A DNA stretch of 30,356 nt from an uncultured Candidatus Saccharibacteria bacterium (GCA_938042055.1 CALIRX010000032.1:1-30356), one strand, 5' to 3'; counted from the stretch's first letter, positions 21,038 to 30,231 are shown. Notes: a model not told the origin generated them from the letters alone. Made by a program: numbers and translations.

Positions 21038-22017
21038 TATTTCGCCCCCTCCAAACTATCCAAACTTTTATTCAATTCATCAATCTGTACACCCAATTCC
21101 CTGAGCCGCAAAACATCGGAATTGTAAGAATTGATCTCAGAATTCAAATTGGCACGCCTTTCATTCAATTCCGAGAGCTCCGCTTTCAAGGCTTGACGTT
21201 GACTATAAAAATCACTCTGCGACAAGAATCCGCCACTAATGCCCGCTCGCCGATTAAAGTCCGCCACGCGACCATTATAATCCGCTAAATCAGTTGAATA
21301 TTGTGATAATTCTCTGTTCAATTTTTCCTTTCGAACCTTCAACGATTCGCTCAACTTCTGCGCTTCATTTTCCCTGGACTCAAATTTTTCTTGATATTGC
21401 GCGTGCAATTTCACAACTTCAGACCGATCGGTAAAATACCGTCGATAATACTCTTCCAGCTCGTCGCCCAAATTAGCAAATTCCGTCCCCAGAATCGAAT
21501 GTAACTCGTTGGCTCTTGTTCCAGGTTGCGCACGATCGTAATACTCCATTCGCTCGGACAATTTCTTATTTTTCACATTATTATAAACCTGCTCCAAAAG
21601 CTCACTCAAATGAGATTTTTCCGACGTACTCAACCTTTCCCAAGCAGCGTGCAACATCTCATGCGCCGCCGTCACTTCTTTCACGCCATCAAGCTCAGAA
21701 TTGGTCACGTTATAAATATAAATATCCCTAGACGACGGATTGTAACAACCCAAAATCGCGTTTCCCTTTTCTACACGCCGACAATCTTCGTTAAATTCGT
21801 TCGCCGATTTGATTTGCGGATTAGAAACATAGAACATTTTTCTGCCAACATCCGACATCTTTACGCGGTCAGCAATAGCGACAATTTCCGCACTCGGCTT
21901 ATATTGCCACAGCGTAATCTCGTCAATGATTTGCTGACGATTCATCATCACAAAAACCGCGGCAGAAAGTACAATTATAGGCGCAAGGACGCTGAATATT
22001 TTACGCACGATTGACAT
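21037..22017 (-). CDS. Membrane-anchored HExxH protein with a coiled-coil tail
   Basis: I know no named family for this 326-residue protein. It has an N-terminal membrane segment (about residues 8-25). A globular part with two Cys (C79 and C91) carries AAHEMLHAAWERLS, a zinc-metallopeptidase HExxH motif at H119-E120-H123. A long coiled coil fills residues 190-326 (many Glu, Lys, Leu and Ser; RENEAQKLSESLKVRKEKL). The third zinc ligand is not obvious. The topology suggests an extracytoplasmic domain held at the membrane. It starts 17 bases inside clpC and is coupled to radA downstream, so it is a regular member of the operon. Peptidase activity is an inference from one motif. Confidence 0.65.
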   Translation of the reverse strand: MSIVRKIFSVLAPIIVLSAAVFVMMNRQQIIDEITLWQYKPSAEIVAIADRVKMSDVGRKMFYVSNPQIKSANEFNEDCRRVEKGNAILGCYNPSSRDIYIYNVTNSELDGVKEVTAAHEMLHAAWERLSTSEKSHLSELLEQVYNNVKNKKLSERMEYYDRAQPGTRANELHSILGTEFANLGDELEEYYRRYFTDRSEVVKLHAQYQEKFESRENEAQKLSESLKVRKEKLNRELSQYSTDLADYNGRVADFNRRAGISGGFLSQSDFYSQRQALKAELSELNERRANLNSEINSYNSDVLRLRELGVQIDELNKSLDSLEGAK

Positions 22018-24457
22018 TAATCACCACCTTATCATTATCAATTTTAGCCTCCAGCGTGTCGCCAGGTTTTGCTTTATTGGACAATAAAACATCGCTCAGC
22101 GGATCCGCCAGCTCCGACTGAATTGTTCGTCTTAAAACTCGCACGCCGCGCTGCTCATCAAATCCCCGATCGATCAACCAACGCTTCGCCGAAGAAGTAA
22201 TATCAAGCGTCATTCCATGTCGAGCAACAGCCTTGACCAAATCAGACGTGAGATTGTCAAAAATCTTTCGCACGACCGAACGAGAGAGTGGCTTAAATGT
22301 AATCACGTTATCAAATCTTCCAATCAATTCTGGACGCAAAAATTCCTCAAGCTCACGCAGAGCGGCACGCGAATTTTTCTCGTGACGAGTTTCGCTAGCC
22401 GACTTTTTCTGCCCAGACGCACCAAATCCCAGCTCCGAATCCTGAATCATTTGCTCGGCGCCGACGTTGCTCGTCAAGATGATAATCGTCTGCCGAAAAC
22501 TCACCGTTCGTCCGTGAGAATCGCTCAACTTGCCGTCCTCCAAAATCTGCAAAAGCAAATTCAGAACGTCAGGATGCGCCTTTTCAATCTCATCGAACAA
22601 CACCACGCTATATGGTCGACGACGAACTTTATCCGTTAATTTCCCGCCATCCTCATAGCCAACATAACCAGCCGGCGCGCCGACAAGCTGACTAGCCGTG
22701 TGGCGCTCAGAAAACTCGCTCATGTCAATTTTAATCAAGCTATCCTCGCCGCCAAAAACTTCCCGCGCCAGAACTCGCGCCAATTCCGTCTTACCAACTC
22801 CAGTCGGGCCCAGAAAGATAAACGACCCAAGCGGTCCACTCTGACGATTTAGCCCAGCTTTATTGCGACGAATCGCACGCGCCAGTTGCTCAATCGCTTC
22901 ATTCTGACCAAGAACGTTCTGGCTCAGTCGCTTCTCTAGGCGGATCAAATCCTTCATCTGATTCAACGATAATCTGTCAATCGGAATATTCGTGATTGCC
23001 GAAACCGCTCGACGCAAATATTCATCGGTCAATACTGGCTCATCACTGGCTTCATCTTTCAGCGCTTCGGCTTGCAATTCCAATTGTCGCATTTGCATCT
23101 TAAATTCTGCGGCTTTTTCATAATCCTCAGCTTCGACCGCGGCGTCAATTTTTCCAGCCAATCGCTTAATTTGGCGAGCCAACTTATCTTTACGCGACAA
23201 TTTTATTGGTGAGCTAGACTTCAATAAACTCGCCGCCTCGTCAATCACGTCGATCGCTTTATCTGGCAAAAATCGCTCCGTCACGTAACGCTGACTCAAA
23301 TCCACCGCCTCAGTCAGCATTTTGTCAGGAATCTGAACTTGATGATGCTTGGCTAATTTTCTTCTCAAACCTCGCAGCATTTCCACCGCCTCTTCTGGCG
23401 ACGGCTCATTGACCGTCACCGACTGGAAGCGCCGCGACAACGCAGCATCTTTTTCGATATGTTTTCGATATTCATCAAACGTCGTCGCGCCAATCAGTCG
23501 CACCTCGCCTCGCGACAACGCTGGCTTCAATACGTTCGCCGCATCCATCGAACCTTCGGCCGAACCAGCGCCGACCAACAGATGCAACTCGTCAATAAAC
23601 AAAATAACTTCTTGATGTTTTTTGGCGACCGCCAGAACTTTTTGTAATCTCTCCTCAAATTGCCCGCGATATTTCGTCCCAGCAATCATCGCCGTCAGAT
23701 CCAATTGAAAAAGTCGCTTGCCCTTCAAAAATTCGGGAACTTTATTATCAGCAATCCTCTGCGCCAAACCCTCAACGACCGCAGTTTTACCGACGCCAGG
23801 CTCTCCAATCAGCGCTGGATTATTCTTGCTCCGCCTGCCTAAAATCGTGATCATTCGCTGAATTTCCGACGCTCGACCAATCACCGGATCCAAAAATCCT
23901 TCGCTAGCACGCCGCGTCAAATCGACACCGAATTTCTCCAAAACTCGCAAATCGCCAGAATTTTTACTCGCCACACTACGCTCGCTCTGCAGAGATTCAA
24001 ATTGCTGTTTATCAAACACATCTTCCAAATTTCCACGCAGATTGTCAATGTCAACATTCATATCCCGCAGCAATTTAGTCGCTCGCGCCTCGTGCTGCTG
24101 CAGCATTCCATAAACGATGTGCTCCGTGCCAATTTTTTCCTGCCCAAATTCGACCGCCAACTGCCAAGCAATTCTTATCAATTCAACAACTTCAGCGCTC
24201 AAACCTTTACTTACAATCGTAATCACCAGCGGCTTTGCGGTCAGATTCAACGCCATTTCCGCACGATCCAAAGTTACGCCGTTTTCCGCCAAAATCTTCG
24301 CGCCTAGCGACGAATTTTGCGCCAACACACCAAGTAAAATATGCTCCGTGCCAACATATTCACTTCCCTCATTATGCGCCAGAAAACCAGCCCGCCCCAA
24401 ACTGGCTCGAGCTGTTTCCGTCAGCCGAGGTTCTAATTCAGAAAAATCTTCTGACAT
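22001..24457 (-). CDS. clpC: ClpC-type AAA+ chaperone/unfoldase
   Basis: An 818-residue Hsp100 ATPase that unfolds proteins for ClpP or disaggregates them. The N domain has two repeats ([20 protein letters not shown].. and [11 protein letters not shown]). The first AAA module has Walker A GEPGVGKT and Walker [14 protein letters not shown]-like middle motif is [18 protein letters not shown] (about residues 415-445), and the second AAA has GPTGVGKT and [13 protein letters not shown]. The UVR motif separates ClpC from ClpB and ClpA. The open frame extends 20 codons further upstream, but I place the start at 24457. [12 protein letters not shown] is where homology begins, and AAAGGAGG lies 6 bases before that ATG. 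It follows nusA and is coupled to the HExxH gene. Confidence 0.95.
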   Translation of the reverse strand: MSEDFSELEPRLTETARASLGRAGFLAHNEGSEYVGTEHILLGVLAQNSSLGAKILAENGVTLDRAEMALNLTAKPLVITIVSKGLSAEVVELIRIAWQLAVEFGQEKIGTEHIVYGMLQQHEARATKLLRDMNVDIDNLRGNLEDVFDKQQFESLQSERSVASKNSGDLRVLEKFGVDLTRRASEGFLDPVIGRASEIQRMITILGRRSKNNPALIGEPGVGKTAVVEGLAQRIADNKVPEFLKGKRLFQLDLTAMIAGTKYRGQFEERLQKVLAVAKKHQEVILFIDELHLLVGAGSAEGSMDAANVLKPALSRGEVRLIGATTFDEYRKHIEKDAALSRRFQSVTVNEPSPEEAVEMLRGLRRKLAKHHQVQIPDKMLTEAVDLSQRYVTERFLPDKAIDVIDEAASLLKSSSPIKLSRKDKLARQIKRLAGKIDAAVEAEDYEKAAEFKMQMRQLELQAEALKDEASDEPVLTDEYLRRAVSAITNIPIDRLSLNQMKDLIRLEKRLSQNVLGQNEAIEQLARAIRRNKAGLNRQSGPLGSFIFLGPTGVGKTELARVLAREVFGGEDSLIKIDMSEFSERHTASQLVGAPAGYVGYEDGGKLTDKVRRRPYSVVLFDEIEKAHPDVLNLLLQILEDGKLSDSHGRTVSFRQTIIILTSNVGAEQMIQDSELGFGASGQKKSASETRHEKNSRAALRELEEFLRPELIGRFDNVITFKPLSRSVVRKIFDNLTSDLVKAVARHGMTLDITSSAKRWLIDRGFDEQRGVRVLRRTIQSELADPLSDVLLSNKAKPGDTLEAKIDNDKVVINVNRA

Positions 24458-24497
24458 ATCGCCCTCCTTTCGTTTTCGGCGATTCGCAGAAGGCAGC

Positions 24498-25619
24498 TTA
24501 TTCCGCCACCTCCTCAACTACGCTCATCAAGCTATCCTCAATATTCTTTCGAGGTTTTGGCTCCGCCTTAACAGGAGCTTTTGCTTCGATGTCTAGCTCA
24601 TAGCCAGTCAATCGACTTGCCAAGCGAACGTTCTGTCCAGCGCGACCGATTGCTATTGATTGCTGATCTTCGCTAACATAAACCGTCGCACGCTTCTCAT
24701 CTTCATTGACAGTCACACTCAAAACCTCTGCCGGGCTCATCGCATTAGCAATAAATCCAGCCGCGTCTTCCTCATACGGAATAATGTCAATTTTTTCCTG
24801 CTCGCCAATTTCATTCATCACAGCCTGAACGCGAGCGCCGTGACCACCAACAAACGTACCAACTGGATCAACACCAGGTAACGCCGAAGAAACCGCCAAT
24901 TTAGTTCGGCGACCAGCTTCACGCGCAATTGCCTTAATCTCAACTGCACCAGTTTCCATCTCTGGGACTTCTTGATTGAACAAGAATCGCACAAATTCTT
25001 CATTGCCGCGGCTAAGAATCAATTGCGGACCGCGACCTTCACGCTCAATGTCCTTAATATAAACCTTAATTCGACGACCAACACCATAATATTCGCCAGG
25101 AATTTGCTCACTCTGAGGCATAATTCCGACAGCCTTGCCAAGCTCAATTCGCACAACGCGCGGCTCAACTCGCTGAACCGTACCGATAACAACCGTACCG
25201 ATTTTATCCTCAAATTCCGCCAAAACAACTTCACGCTCAGCTTCACGCAAACGCTGCAAAATCACTTGCTTAGCAGTCTGAGCAGCAACTCGACCAAAAG
25301 TCGTCACGTTATGAGTTTCCATCACAACTTCACCACCAAGTTCAGCCGCAGGATCTATCTCCTTAGCTTCCTCTAGGTCGATTTGATTAGCGTCATTCTC
25401 AACTTCTTCAACAACAGTTTTAACAACCGATACGACAGCCGTACCATTATTGATATTCAAGCTTGCGCGGACCAACTGATCTCGCGTACCATTATCACGA
25501 CGCCAAGCCGCCGCAATCGCCTGCTCAATCACGCTCAAAACTGTTTCTTCTGGCAAGTTTTTTTCCTCAGCAATCGTACGAACTGCCAACGTCAACTGCT
25601 TAATGTTCAAATCTTCCAT
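24498..25619 (-). CDS. nusA: Transcription termination/antitermination factor NusA
   Basis: A 373-residue RNA-polymerase-binding factor. The N-terminal domain (about 1-125) begins KQLTLAVRTIAEEKNLPEE, an S1 domain (about 130-200) includes GTVQRVEPRVVRIELG, and two KH domains follow (about 205-345) with GVDPVGTFVGGHGARVQA and AIGRAGQNVRLASRLTGY. The length matches Gram-positive-type NusA without the extra E. coli repeats. AAGGAG lies 6 bases before the ATG. Here nusA heads an operon with clpC and radA and not the usual rimP-nusA-infB order. A strong promoter and a leader hairpin with a T-run lie upstream, which suggests attenuation. Confidence 0.96.
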   Translation of the reverse strand: MEDLNIKQLTLAVRTIAEEKNLPEETVLSVIEQAIAAAWRRDNGTRDQLVRASLNINNGTAVVSVVKTVVEEVENDANQIDLEEAKEIDPAAELGGEVVMETHNVTTFGRVAAQTAKQVILQRLREAEREVVLAEFEDKIGTVVIGTVQRVEPRVVRIELGKAVGIMPQSEQIPGEYYGVGRRIKVYIKDIEREGRGPQLILSRGNEEFVRFLFNQEVPEMETGAVEIKAIAREAGRRTKLAVSSALPGVDPVGTFVGGHGARVQAVMNEIGEQEKIDIIPYEEDAAGFIANAMSPAEVLSVTVNEDEKRATVYVSEDQQSIAIGRAGQNVRLASRLTGYELDIEAKAPVKAEPKPRKNIEDSLMSVVEEVAE

Positions 25620-25638
25620 TACATTCTCCTTCTTATTA

Positions 25639-25644
25639 ATTATA
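25639..25644 (-). promoter_or_regulatory. Possible second nusA -10 box, downstream of the leader hairpin
   Basis: TATAAT on the minus strand, 19 bases before the nusA ATG and below the attenuator hairpin. No convincing -35 box is seen, so it is a weak candidate for an attenuation-independent start. Confidence 0.3.
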
Positions 25645-25672
25645 TCTTTTTCCGTCTCAAACTTCCATAAAC

Positions 25673-25697
25673 GAAAAACTCCGACCTGCCGGCCGGA
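25673..25697 (-). terminator. Attenuator-like hairpin in the nusA leader
   Basis: On the minus strand TCCGGCC-GGCA-GGTCGGA (7 pairs, one G-U) is followed by G and five T (25678-25674). It lies between the promoter start (about 25704) and the nusA ATG, so it could stop transcription early. Confidence 0.55.
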
Positions 25698-25710
25698 TTA
25701 GTACTTCTCT

Positions 25711-25739
25711 ATTGTAGCGGAAAGATTTTATTCTGTCAA
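25711..25739 (-). promoter_or_regulatory. Strong nusA-clpC-radA operon promoter
   Basis: Consensus -35 TTGACA (25739-25734), a 17-base spacer and TACAAT (25716-25711). The -35 box overlaps the last codons of the upstream GNAT gene. The leader to nusA is about 85 bases long. Confidence 0.85.
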
Positions 25740-26194
25740 TCCAATTCTTTTCGCCAAAGAGATAAACATTTCTTAGTGGATGGCGATATTTGGTCAAATC
25801 CAATTCTCCGGTAAAACTCTTCAGCGGATTTCAAGGAATACAATTTGACGGCACGCGCGTCTGGATATTCACCAACCAAAGCTTCAATAGCCGCCCGACC
25901 AATTCCTCGCTTGCGCGCAGCTTCCCTAACAAAAAGATCTTCTATAGTAATCTCGCCGTCACCATTAGAACATACAGTCATAAGCCCGGATGATAACTCT
26001 TCACCAGAGGTATCTATAGCAAATACATCGCTACCGTAGTAATTATTCATGCCTTTTACATATTCTATTAAATCCTTTTTCGCGCCATCCGTAAACTCGC
26101 AGCCCAAAACAGACTCCGAATGAGCTACGGCCGCCCGTTCCAAGGCCTCATCATCATTCACCGACAATTTAGTAAGACACACTTCAGATTTCAT
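25736..26194 (-). CDS. GNAT-family N-acetyltransferase
   Basis: A 152-residue protein with the GNAT acetyl-CoA fold. The central strand ITIEDLFVREAARKRGIGRAAIEAL contains the pyrophosphate-binding motif R-x-x-G-I-G-R-A (the Q/RxxGxG/A motif A), and the C-terminal EEFYRRIGFDQ is the usual motif B end. The acceptor (a small amine, a protein or an antibiotic) cannot be read. The gene has its own promoter with a leaderless start. Its 3' end overlaps the nusA promoter, so reading through it may influence the operon behind it. Confidence 0.85.
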   Translation of the reverse strand: MKSEVCLTKLSVNDDEALERAAVAHSESVLGCEFTDGAKKDLIEYVKGMNNYYGSDVFAIDTSGEELSSGLMTVCSNGDGEITIEDLFVREAARKRGIGRAAIEALVGEYPDARAVKLYSLKSAEEFYRRIGFDQISPSTKKCLSLWRKELD

Positions 26195-26200
26195 TCTACC

Positions 26201-26228
26201 ATTTTATCATAAAAATGTATTTTGTCAA
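26201..26228 (-). promoter_or_regulatory. Promoter of the GNAT gene (leaderless)
   Basis: Minus strand TTGACA (26228-26223), 16 bases, TAAAAT (26206-26201). The ATG at 26194 is exactly 7 bases beyond the hexamer. Confidence 0.7.
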
Positions 26229-26230
26229 TA

Positions 26231-26920
26231 TTACACCTCCACGCACTTTTCCAGGATTCCCGACATCGCGCCTTTCTCGGCTTCAGTTACCCACAAGTGA
26301 TATTTTCGCTTCACGGCCACTTGTCGCGCAATATATTGGCACCTAAAAGATTTATTACTCGGTAGCCAAGTCGCCGCATCGCCGTCACCTTTGGCTTGAT
26401 TTGCTGGGCCGTCAACCGCCAACAGATTCATTGGATCGTTCGCCAATTTCTCTCGCTCTTCTGGAGAAATTTGCTGTGCACCCTTTTGCCAAGCATCACT
26501 CAAAGCCACGACGTGATCAATCTGAACCTTAGAACTGGTTTTTTCGCCGCGCTGAAATTGAATTGTTTGACCGGTGTACGGATCATTCAGCACACCCGAC
26601 AAAACTCGACATTTTTCATCAATTTTCTCATCCGTCAAATCTCGAGCCAGAATCACTTCCCGTACAGAACAGCCGTTAATTTTGCCCCAGCCGTTGCCGA
26701 ATTGCTTTCTGGAATAGCCAGTCTTTGGCGCACGTCCTTTAACCTCTATCTTTTCCAATTCCGCTCTGGCGTTCGAATTACCAAATAATTCTCGTTGCGT
26801 TGAAGTTTGAATTGTCTGAGATTCGGGTTGCGAAATTCGCGAAGCCCAAACCGCCACGCCGACTATCAAAATCACCAGCGCAATCACCACTTGCCGACGT
26901 CGTATTTTATTCACCCTCAT
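26231..26920 (-). CDS. Membrane-anchored or secreted HNH nuclease (DUF1524 type)
   Basis: A 229-residue protein with a basic N-terminus and one hydrophobic segment (about 10-26), so it is anchored outside or secreted. The C-terminal half has the DUF1524/GmrSD-type HNH core: VQIDHVVALSDAWQKG (D135 and H136), NDPMNLLAVDGPANQAKGD (N165, N174 and K177) and W185-LP. Four Cys (84, 104, 194, 226) could form two disulfides, fitting an extracytoplasmic site. Such nucleases are common in Saccharibacteria and may break host or environmental DNA for nucleotide salvage, which a cell without de novo nucleotide synthesis needs. It is transcribed divergently from the M1 peptidase with a shared -10 element. 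Confidence 0.85.
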   Translation of the reverse strand: MRVNKIRRRQVVIALVILIVGVAVWASRISQPESQTIQTSTQRELFGNSNARAELEKIEVKGRAPKTGYSRKQFGNGWGKINGCSVREVILARDLTDEKIDEKCRVLSGVLNDPYTGQTIQFQRGEKTSSKVQIDHVVALSDAWQKGAQQISPEEREKLANDPMNLLAVDGPANQAKGDGDAATWLPSNKSFRCQYIARQVAVKRKYHLWVTEAEKGAMSGILEKCVEV

Positions 26921-26926
26921 GACTGT

Positions 26927-26934
26927 ATTATAAT
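26927..26934. promoter_or_regulatory. Shared palindromic -10 element for two divergent leaderless genes
   Basis: The palindrome ATTATAAT contains TATAAT on both strands (plus 26929-26934, minus 26932-26927). The plus-strand ATG (26941) and the minus-strand ATG (26920) each lie 7 bases past their hexamer. The -35 boxes are weak. Confidence 0.7.
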
Positions 26935-26940
26935 TAAACT

Positions 26941-29442
26941 ATGACTAAAGTTCCACGCTTACTTGACACATTCACACCAAATCATTACAACCTAACTCTC
27001 GATTTAACACGCGCCGAGGAAAAAGAATTTTCTGGCACAGTTATCATTTCTGGCGATTCCACCAGCGAATCAATTTTGCTACATTCCAAAGGCTTAATAA
27101 TTCAATCAGCCACAATCGACGATCAGCCCGCCGGCGTCTCATTCGGCGAGTTTGATGAATTGAGATTATCCCAGCCGAACCTTGAAAACGGAAATCACAC
27201 AATTCACATCATTTTTTCCGGAACCATCACCGACGCAATGCACGGCTTGTATCCTTGTTACTTCACTCACGACGGCGTTAAAAAACAGCTTTTTGCAACT
27301 CAATTTGAATCGCACCACGCGCGTGAAGTTTTTCCTTGCGTTGACGAGCCAGCTGCCAAAGCCGAATACGATTTGACGCTAATAACGCGCCCAGAGATAA
27401 CAGTTTTGGGAAATATGCCCGTAAAATTCCAGGAAGAAAATGGCGATTCTCGCACGACGACATTTGAGAAAACACCGCGAATGAGCAGTTATCTTCTGGC
27501 TTTTGTCATCGGTGAATTGCACAAAAAAACCGCCCGCACCAAATCTGGCGTCGAGGTCAACGTCTGGGCAACGCCAGCTCAGAATGAAAATACCTTAGAT
27601 TTTGCGTTAGACATTGCCACTCGCTCAATTGATTTTTATGACGAATATTTCGGCGTCAAATATCCATTGCCAAAATCTGACCACGTCGCTCTTCCCGATT
27701 TTTCCTCTGGCGCCATGGAAAACTGGGGTTTAATCACTTACCGAGAAAGTTGTTTGCTTGCGGACCCGGAATTGACTCCAGAATCATCCAGGCGCTTCAT
27801 TGCTACGGTTATCGCGCACGAACTCAGCCACCAATGGTTCGGCAATTTGGTTACCATGCAGTGGTGGAACGACTTATGGCTCAACGAAAGCTTCGCCAAT
27901 ATGATGGAATATGTAGCAATTGACGCGCTCCAACCGGATTGGCATATGTGGGAAGATTTTGCCACGAATGAAGTAACGGCCGCGCTCAGACGCGACAGCT
28001 TGGACGGCGTTCAATCCGTTCAAGCCGACGTTAATCATCCAGACGAAATCAGCACTTTGTTCGACCCAGCAATCGTTTATGCCAAGGGCGGACGGCTGCT
28101 TGTTATGGTTAGAAAACTTATCGGCGAAGAGGCGTTTCGCGCTGGACTTAAATCATATTTTGAAAAATTCGCGTATAAAAACACCGTCGGAAATGATTTA
28201 TGGCAAGAATTGGAATCAGCGAGCGGTCAGCCAATCGTCAATTTAATGAACGCCTGGATTTCCCAACCTGGCCTTCCTGTCGTATCAGTTTCAAGCAGTC
28301 ACGACGCGGCGATTTTAAGTCAGGAACGATTCTTCATCGGCGAGCACCAACCATCCGACGCGTTATGGCCGATTCCATTATTCGCAAACCAGCCACTTGA
28401 CGTAAAGGTTCTAAATCAAAAAGAAACCACCATTTCCATTGAAAAACCATTACAATTAAACTGCGGCTTAAGCGCCCACTTCGTCACCAAATATGATGAA
28501 TCCACTCGCGAATATTTATTGAAAAACATTACAGAATTGCCAACCTTGGATAAGATTTGTATCTTACAGGACGCGACAATACTCGCCCGCGCTGGATTTG
28601 AAAACTCGGCGTCACTACTTCCATTAGCGTTATCCTTAAAAACCGAAACCAACGAAAAAGTCTTCGGGATGGCGGCTGGTGCTTTGACGGAACTGCGAAA
28701 ATTCGTTGATGACAATGACGTCGCCAGAGATTCATTAAAGAAAATTTCTGGAGAATTTGCGCGCGCCACATTTGAGGAATTGGGCTGGGATGAAAAAGCT
28801 GGCGAATCGGACGACGACCGCGAGCGGCGCACCACGGCTTTGAGTTTGATGATGTATAGCGAAGATGAAGAAGTCTTGAATGAGGCAAAAACGCGTTTTG
28901 ACAATAATAAATTGGCAGACTTACCGACAGAACTTCGAGCTTTAATTATCAGCGCAAACGTAAGACATTTCGAGACGCCAAAGATTATTGAAAATCTCTT
29001 TGCCACGTATAAGAACACGCCGTCAAATGACCTGCAGAATGATATTGCAATTGGACTGACTTCCACCAAAAACCCTGAAACGGCAGAAAAAATTCTTGCC
29101 AACATTAAAGATTCCAATGTTATCCGCCCACAAGACGCCAGCCGTTGGTTTGTGTATTTGATTCGGACCAGAGAAAGCCGCCAGATTGCGTGGAATTGGC
29201 TGAAAGAAAACTGGGCGTGGGTCGAAGGTACGTTTGGCGAAGATAAAAGCTATGATGATTTCATTCGCTATGCAGCTACGGCCCTACTGACAACCGACGA
29301 ACTTAACGATTTCCAACAATTCTTTGAACCGATGGAAAATATTCCAGCCCTAGCCAGAACGATAAAATTAGGAATTACCGAAATATCCGCGCGAGTTGAG
29401 CTGATTAAACGAGACAAAGAAGCGGTTATTTTCTCTTTGTAG
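26941..29442 (+). CDS. M1-family zinc aminopeptidase (PepN/ERAP-like)
   Basis: An 833-residue aminopeptidase that removes N-terminal residues from peptides. The exopeptidase motif is GAMEN (257-261), and the zinc site HExxH is H293-E294-H297 with the third ligand E316 in NESFA (HExxH-x18-E). The N-terminal beta saddle is followed by the catalytic domain and an ERAP1-C-like helical domain (from about 510). No signal peptide is seen, so it is probably cytoplasmic and used to recycle imported peptides. The length and the C-terminal domain resemble the eukaryotic/Gram-positive group and not E. coli PepN. The start is fixed by the -10 box 7 bases upstream. Confidence 0.95.
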   Translation: MTKVPRLLDTFTPNHYNLTLDLTRAEEKEFSGTVIISGDSTSESILLHSKGLIIQSATIDDQPAGVSFGEFDELRLSQPNLENGNHTIHIIFSGTITDAMHGLYPCYFTHDGVKKQLFATQFESHHAREVFPCVDEPAAKAEYDLTLITRPEITVLGNMPVKFQEENGDSRTTTFEKTPRMSSYLLAFVIGELHKKTARTKSGVEVNVWATPAQNENTLDFALDIATRSIDFYDEYFGVKYPLPKSDHVALPDFSSGAMENWGLITYRESCLLADPELTPESSRRFIATVIAHELSHQWFGNLVTMQWWNDLWLNESFANMMEYVAIDALQPDWHMWEDFATNEVTAALRRDSLDGVQSVQADVNHPDEISTLFDPAIVYAKGGRLLVMVRKLIGEEAFRAGLKSYFEKFAYKNTVGNDLWQELESASGQPIVNLMNAWISQPGLPVVSVSSSHDAAILSQERFFIGEHQPSDALWPIPLFANQPLDVKVLNQKETTISIEKPLQLNCGLSAHFVTKYDESTREYLLKNITELPTLDKICILQDATILARAGFENSASLLPLALSLKTETNEKVFGMAAGALTELRKFVDDNDVARDSLKKISGEFARATFEELGWDEKAGESDDDRERRTTALSLMMYSEDEEVLNEAKTRFDNNKLADLPTELRALIISANVRHFETPKIIENLFATYKNTPSNDLQNDIAIGLTSTKNPETAEKILANIKDSNVIRPQDASRWFVYLIRTRESRQIAWNWLKENWAWVEGTFGEDKSYDDFIRYAATALLTTDELNDFQQFFEPMENIPALARTIKLGITEISARVELIKRDKEAVIFSL

Positions 29443-29475
29443 ATAATAGCCTATTCAGACTAACGTCAAGTGTTT

Positions 29476-30168
29476 TTATTTTGTTCGTTTTGCTCTTTCA
29501 CGCTCCTCCATACTCTCAGCAATATCAATTAGCTTTTTAGCACGATCCCTTAAAGAGCGCGCATTAGTGGGACACTCTGTCTTGATAATTTCCTCAATAG
29601 AACTCTGGTCTAGACTAGAGCTAGAGGTGTTCATCATACCATTATCATAACAGCCGAACGGAGCGATTTCTACTGTGCGTGGCGGAAAAAATCTCCTATA
29701 ATCACCAAACTCAGTAAACCTCTCGGCACCCCTAGACTTGTCAAGTTCTTTAATTTGAGCAGTTTTATCAACTTTAATTCTTACCGTAAAATCAGCATCT
29801 TTAGGACCACCTATAGGTCGACGACGAATATCATCACCAGGAAAAACATAACTAAAAGAATATAGCGGGACTGAATTCTCTGGAATTTCCTTCTTTATCG
29901 GCCCATCACAGTCTTCTATAATCTTCTTTGCCACATCAGCAACAGACCCTTCTTCTAGCTTTGTTCCATCAGAGATAATGCCGAGTTTTTCTGACTCTTT
30001 TTTAGCCCAGGGTTTATAAGGATGATTTTCGTCATCGACAATTACAACCATATCAGCAACTACCCGAGCAGCTAACATTGCGCGACATCTGTCAAACAAA
30101 GGACACCTCTCACAATTAGGGCCGACCAGCGACACTAACTTATCTGAATGATTCGATTCACTATTCAT
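29476..30168 (-). CDS. Cys-cluster protein of unknown function
   Basis: I do not recognise this protein (230 residues from the Met at 30168). Near its N-terminus is NCERCPLFDRCRAM, a CxxCx5C cluster that may bind zinc or an Fe-S cluster; a fourth ligand is not clear. A middle part has VVIVDDENHPYKPWAKKESEKLG and a segment GDDIRRRPIGGPKDADFTVRIK. The C-terminus is helical and charged (LDQSSIEEIIKTE, then an Arg/Lys-rich tail). There is no signal peptide. An in-frame start 21 codons upstream exists, but AAAGGAG lies 9 bases before the chosen ATG and a promoter lies ahead of it. WhiB-like folding was considered, but the Cys spacing does not fit. Confidence 0.65.
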   Translation of the reverse strand: MNSESNHSDKLVSLVGPNCERCPLFDRCRAMLAARVVADMVVIVDDENHPYKPWAKKESEKLGIISDGTKLEEGSVADVAKKIIEDCDGPIKKEIPENSVPLYSFSYVFPGDDIRRRPIGGPKDADFTVRIKVDKTAQIKELDKSRGAERFTEFGDYRRFFPPRTVEIAPFGCYDNGMMNTSSSSLDQSSIEEIIKTECPTNARSLRDRAKKLIDIAESMEERERAKRTK

Positions 30169-30177
30169 AATATCAAA

Positions 30178-30231
30178 ACTCCTTTTTATAACTATGTTTA
30201 CTATAGTACACCTAAATTGATTATTTGTCAA
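30178..30231 (-). promoter_or_regulatory. Promoter and SD of the Cys-cluster gene
   Basis: Minus strand TTGACA (30231-30226), 17 bases, TACTAT (30208-30203). This is followed by a leader with AAAGGAG (30184-30178), which supports the start at 30168 over the longer open frame. Confidence 0.7.

Noticed and set aside
24458..24517. Longer ClpC with 20 extra N-terminal residues
   Set aside because: Strong SD and homology place the start at 24457; the extra residues are basic and unlike the family.
21526..29117. Long antisense ORFs such as 21526-22014, 24117-24596 and 28416-29117
   Set aside because: They lie opposite well-identified genes (HExxH protein, clpC, M1 peptidase) and show no family features.
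29476..30168. WhiB-like regulator
   Set aside because: The Cys spacing CxxCx5C near the N-terminus and the rest of the protein do not match WhiB.
30169..30231. Longer form of the Cys-cluster protein
   Set aside because: Its start would lie on the -35 box of the predicted promoter, while the ATG at 30168 has an SD.
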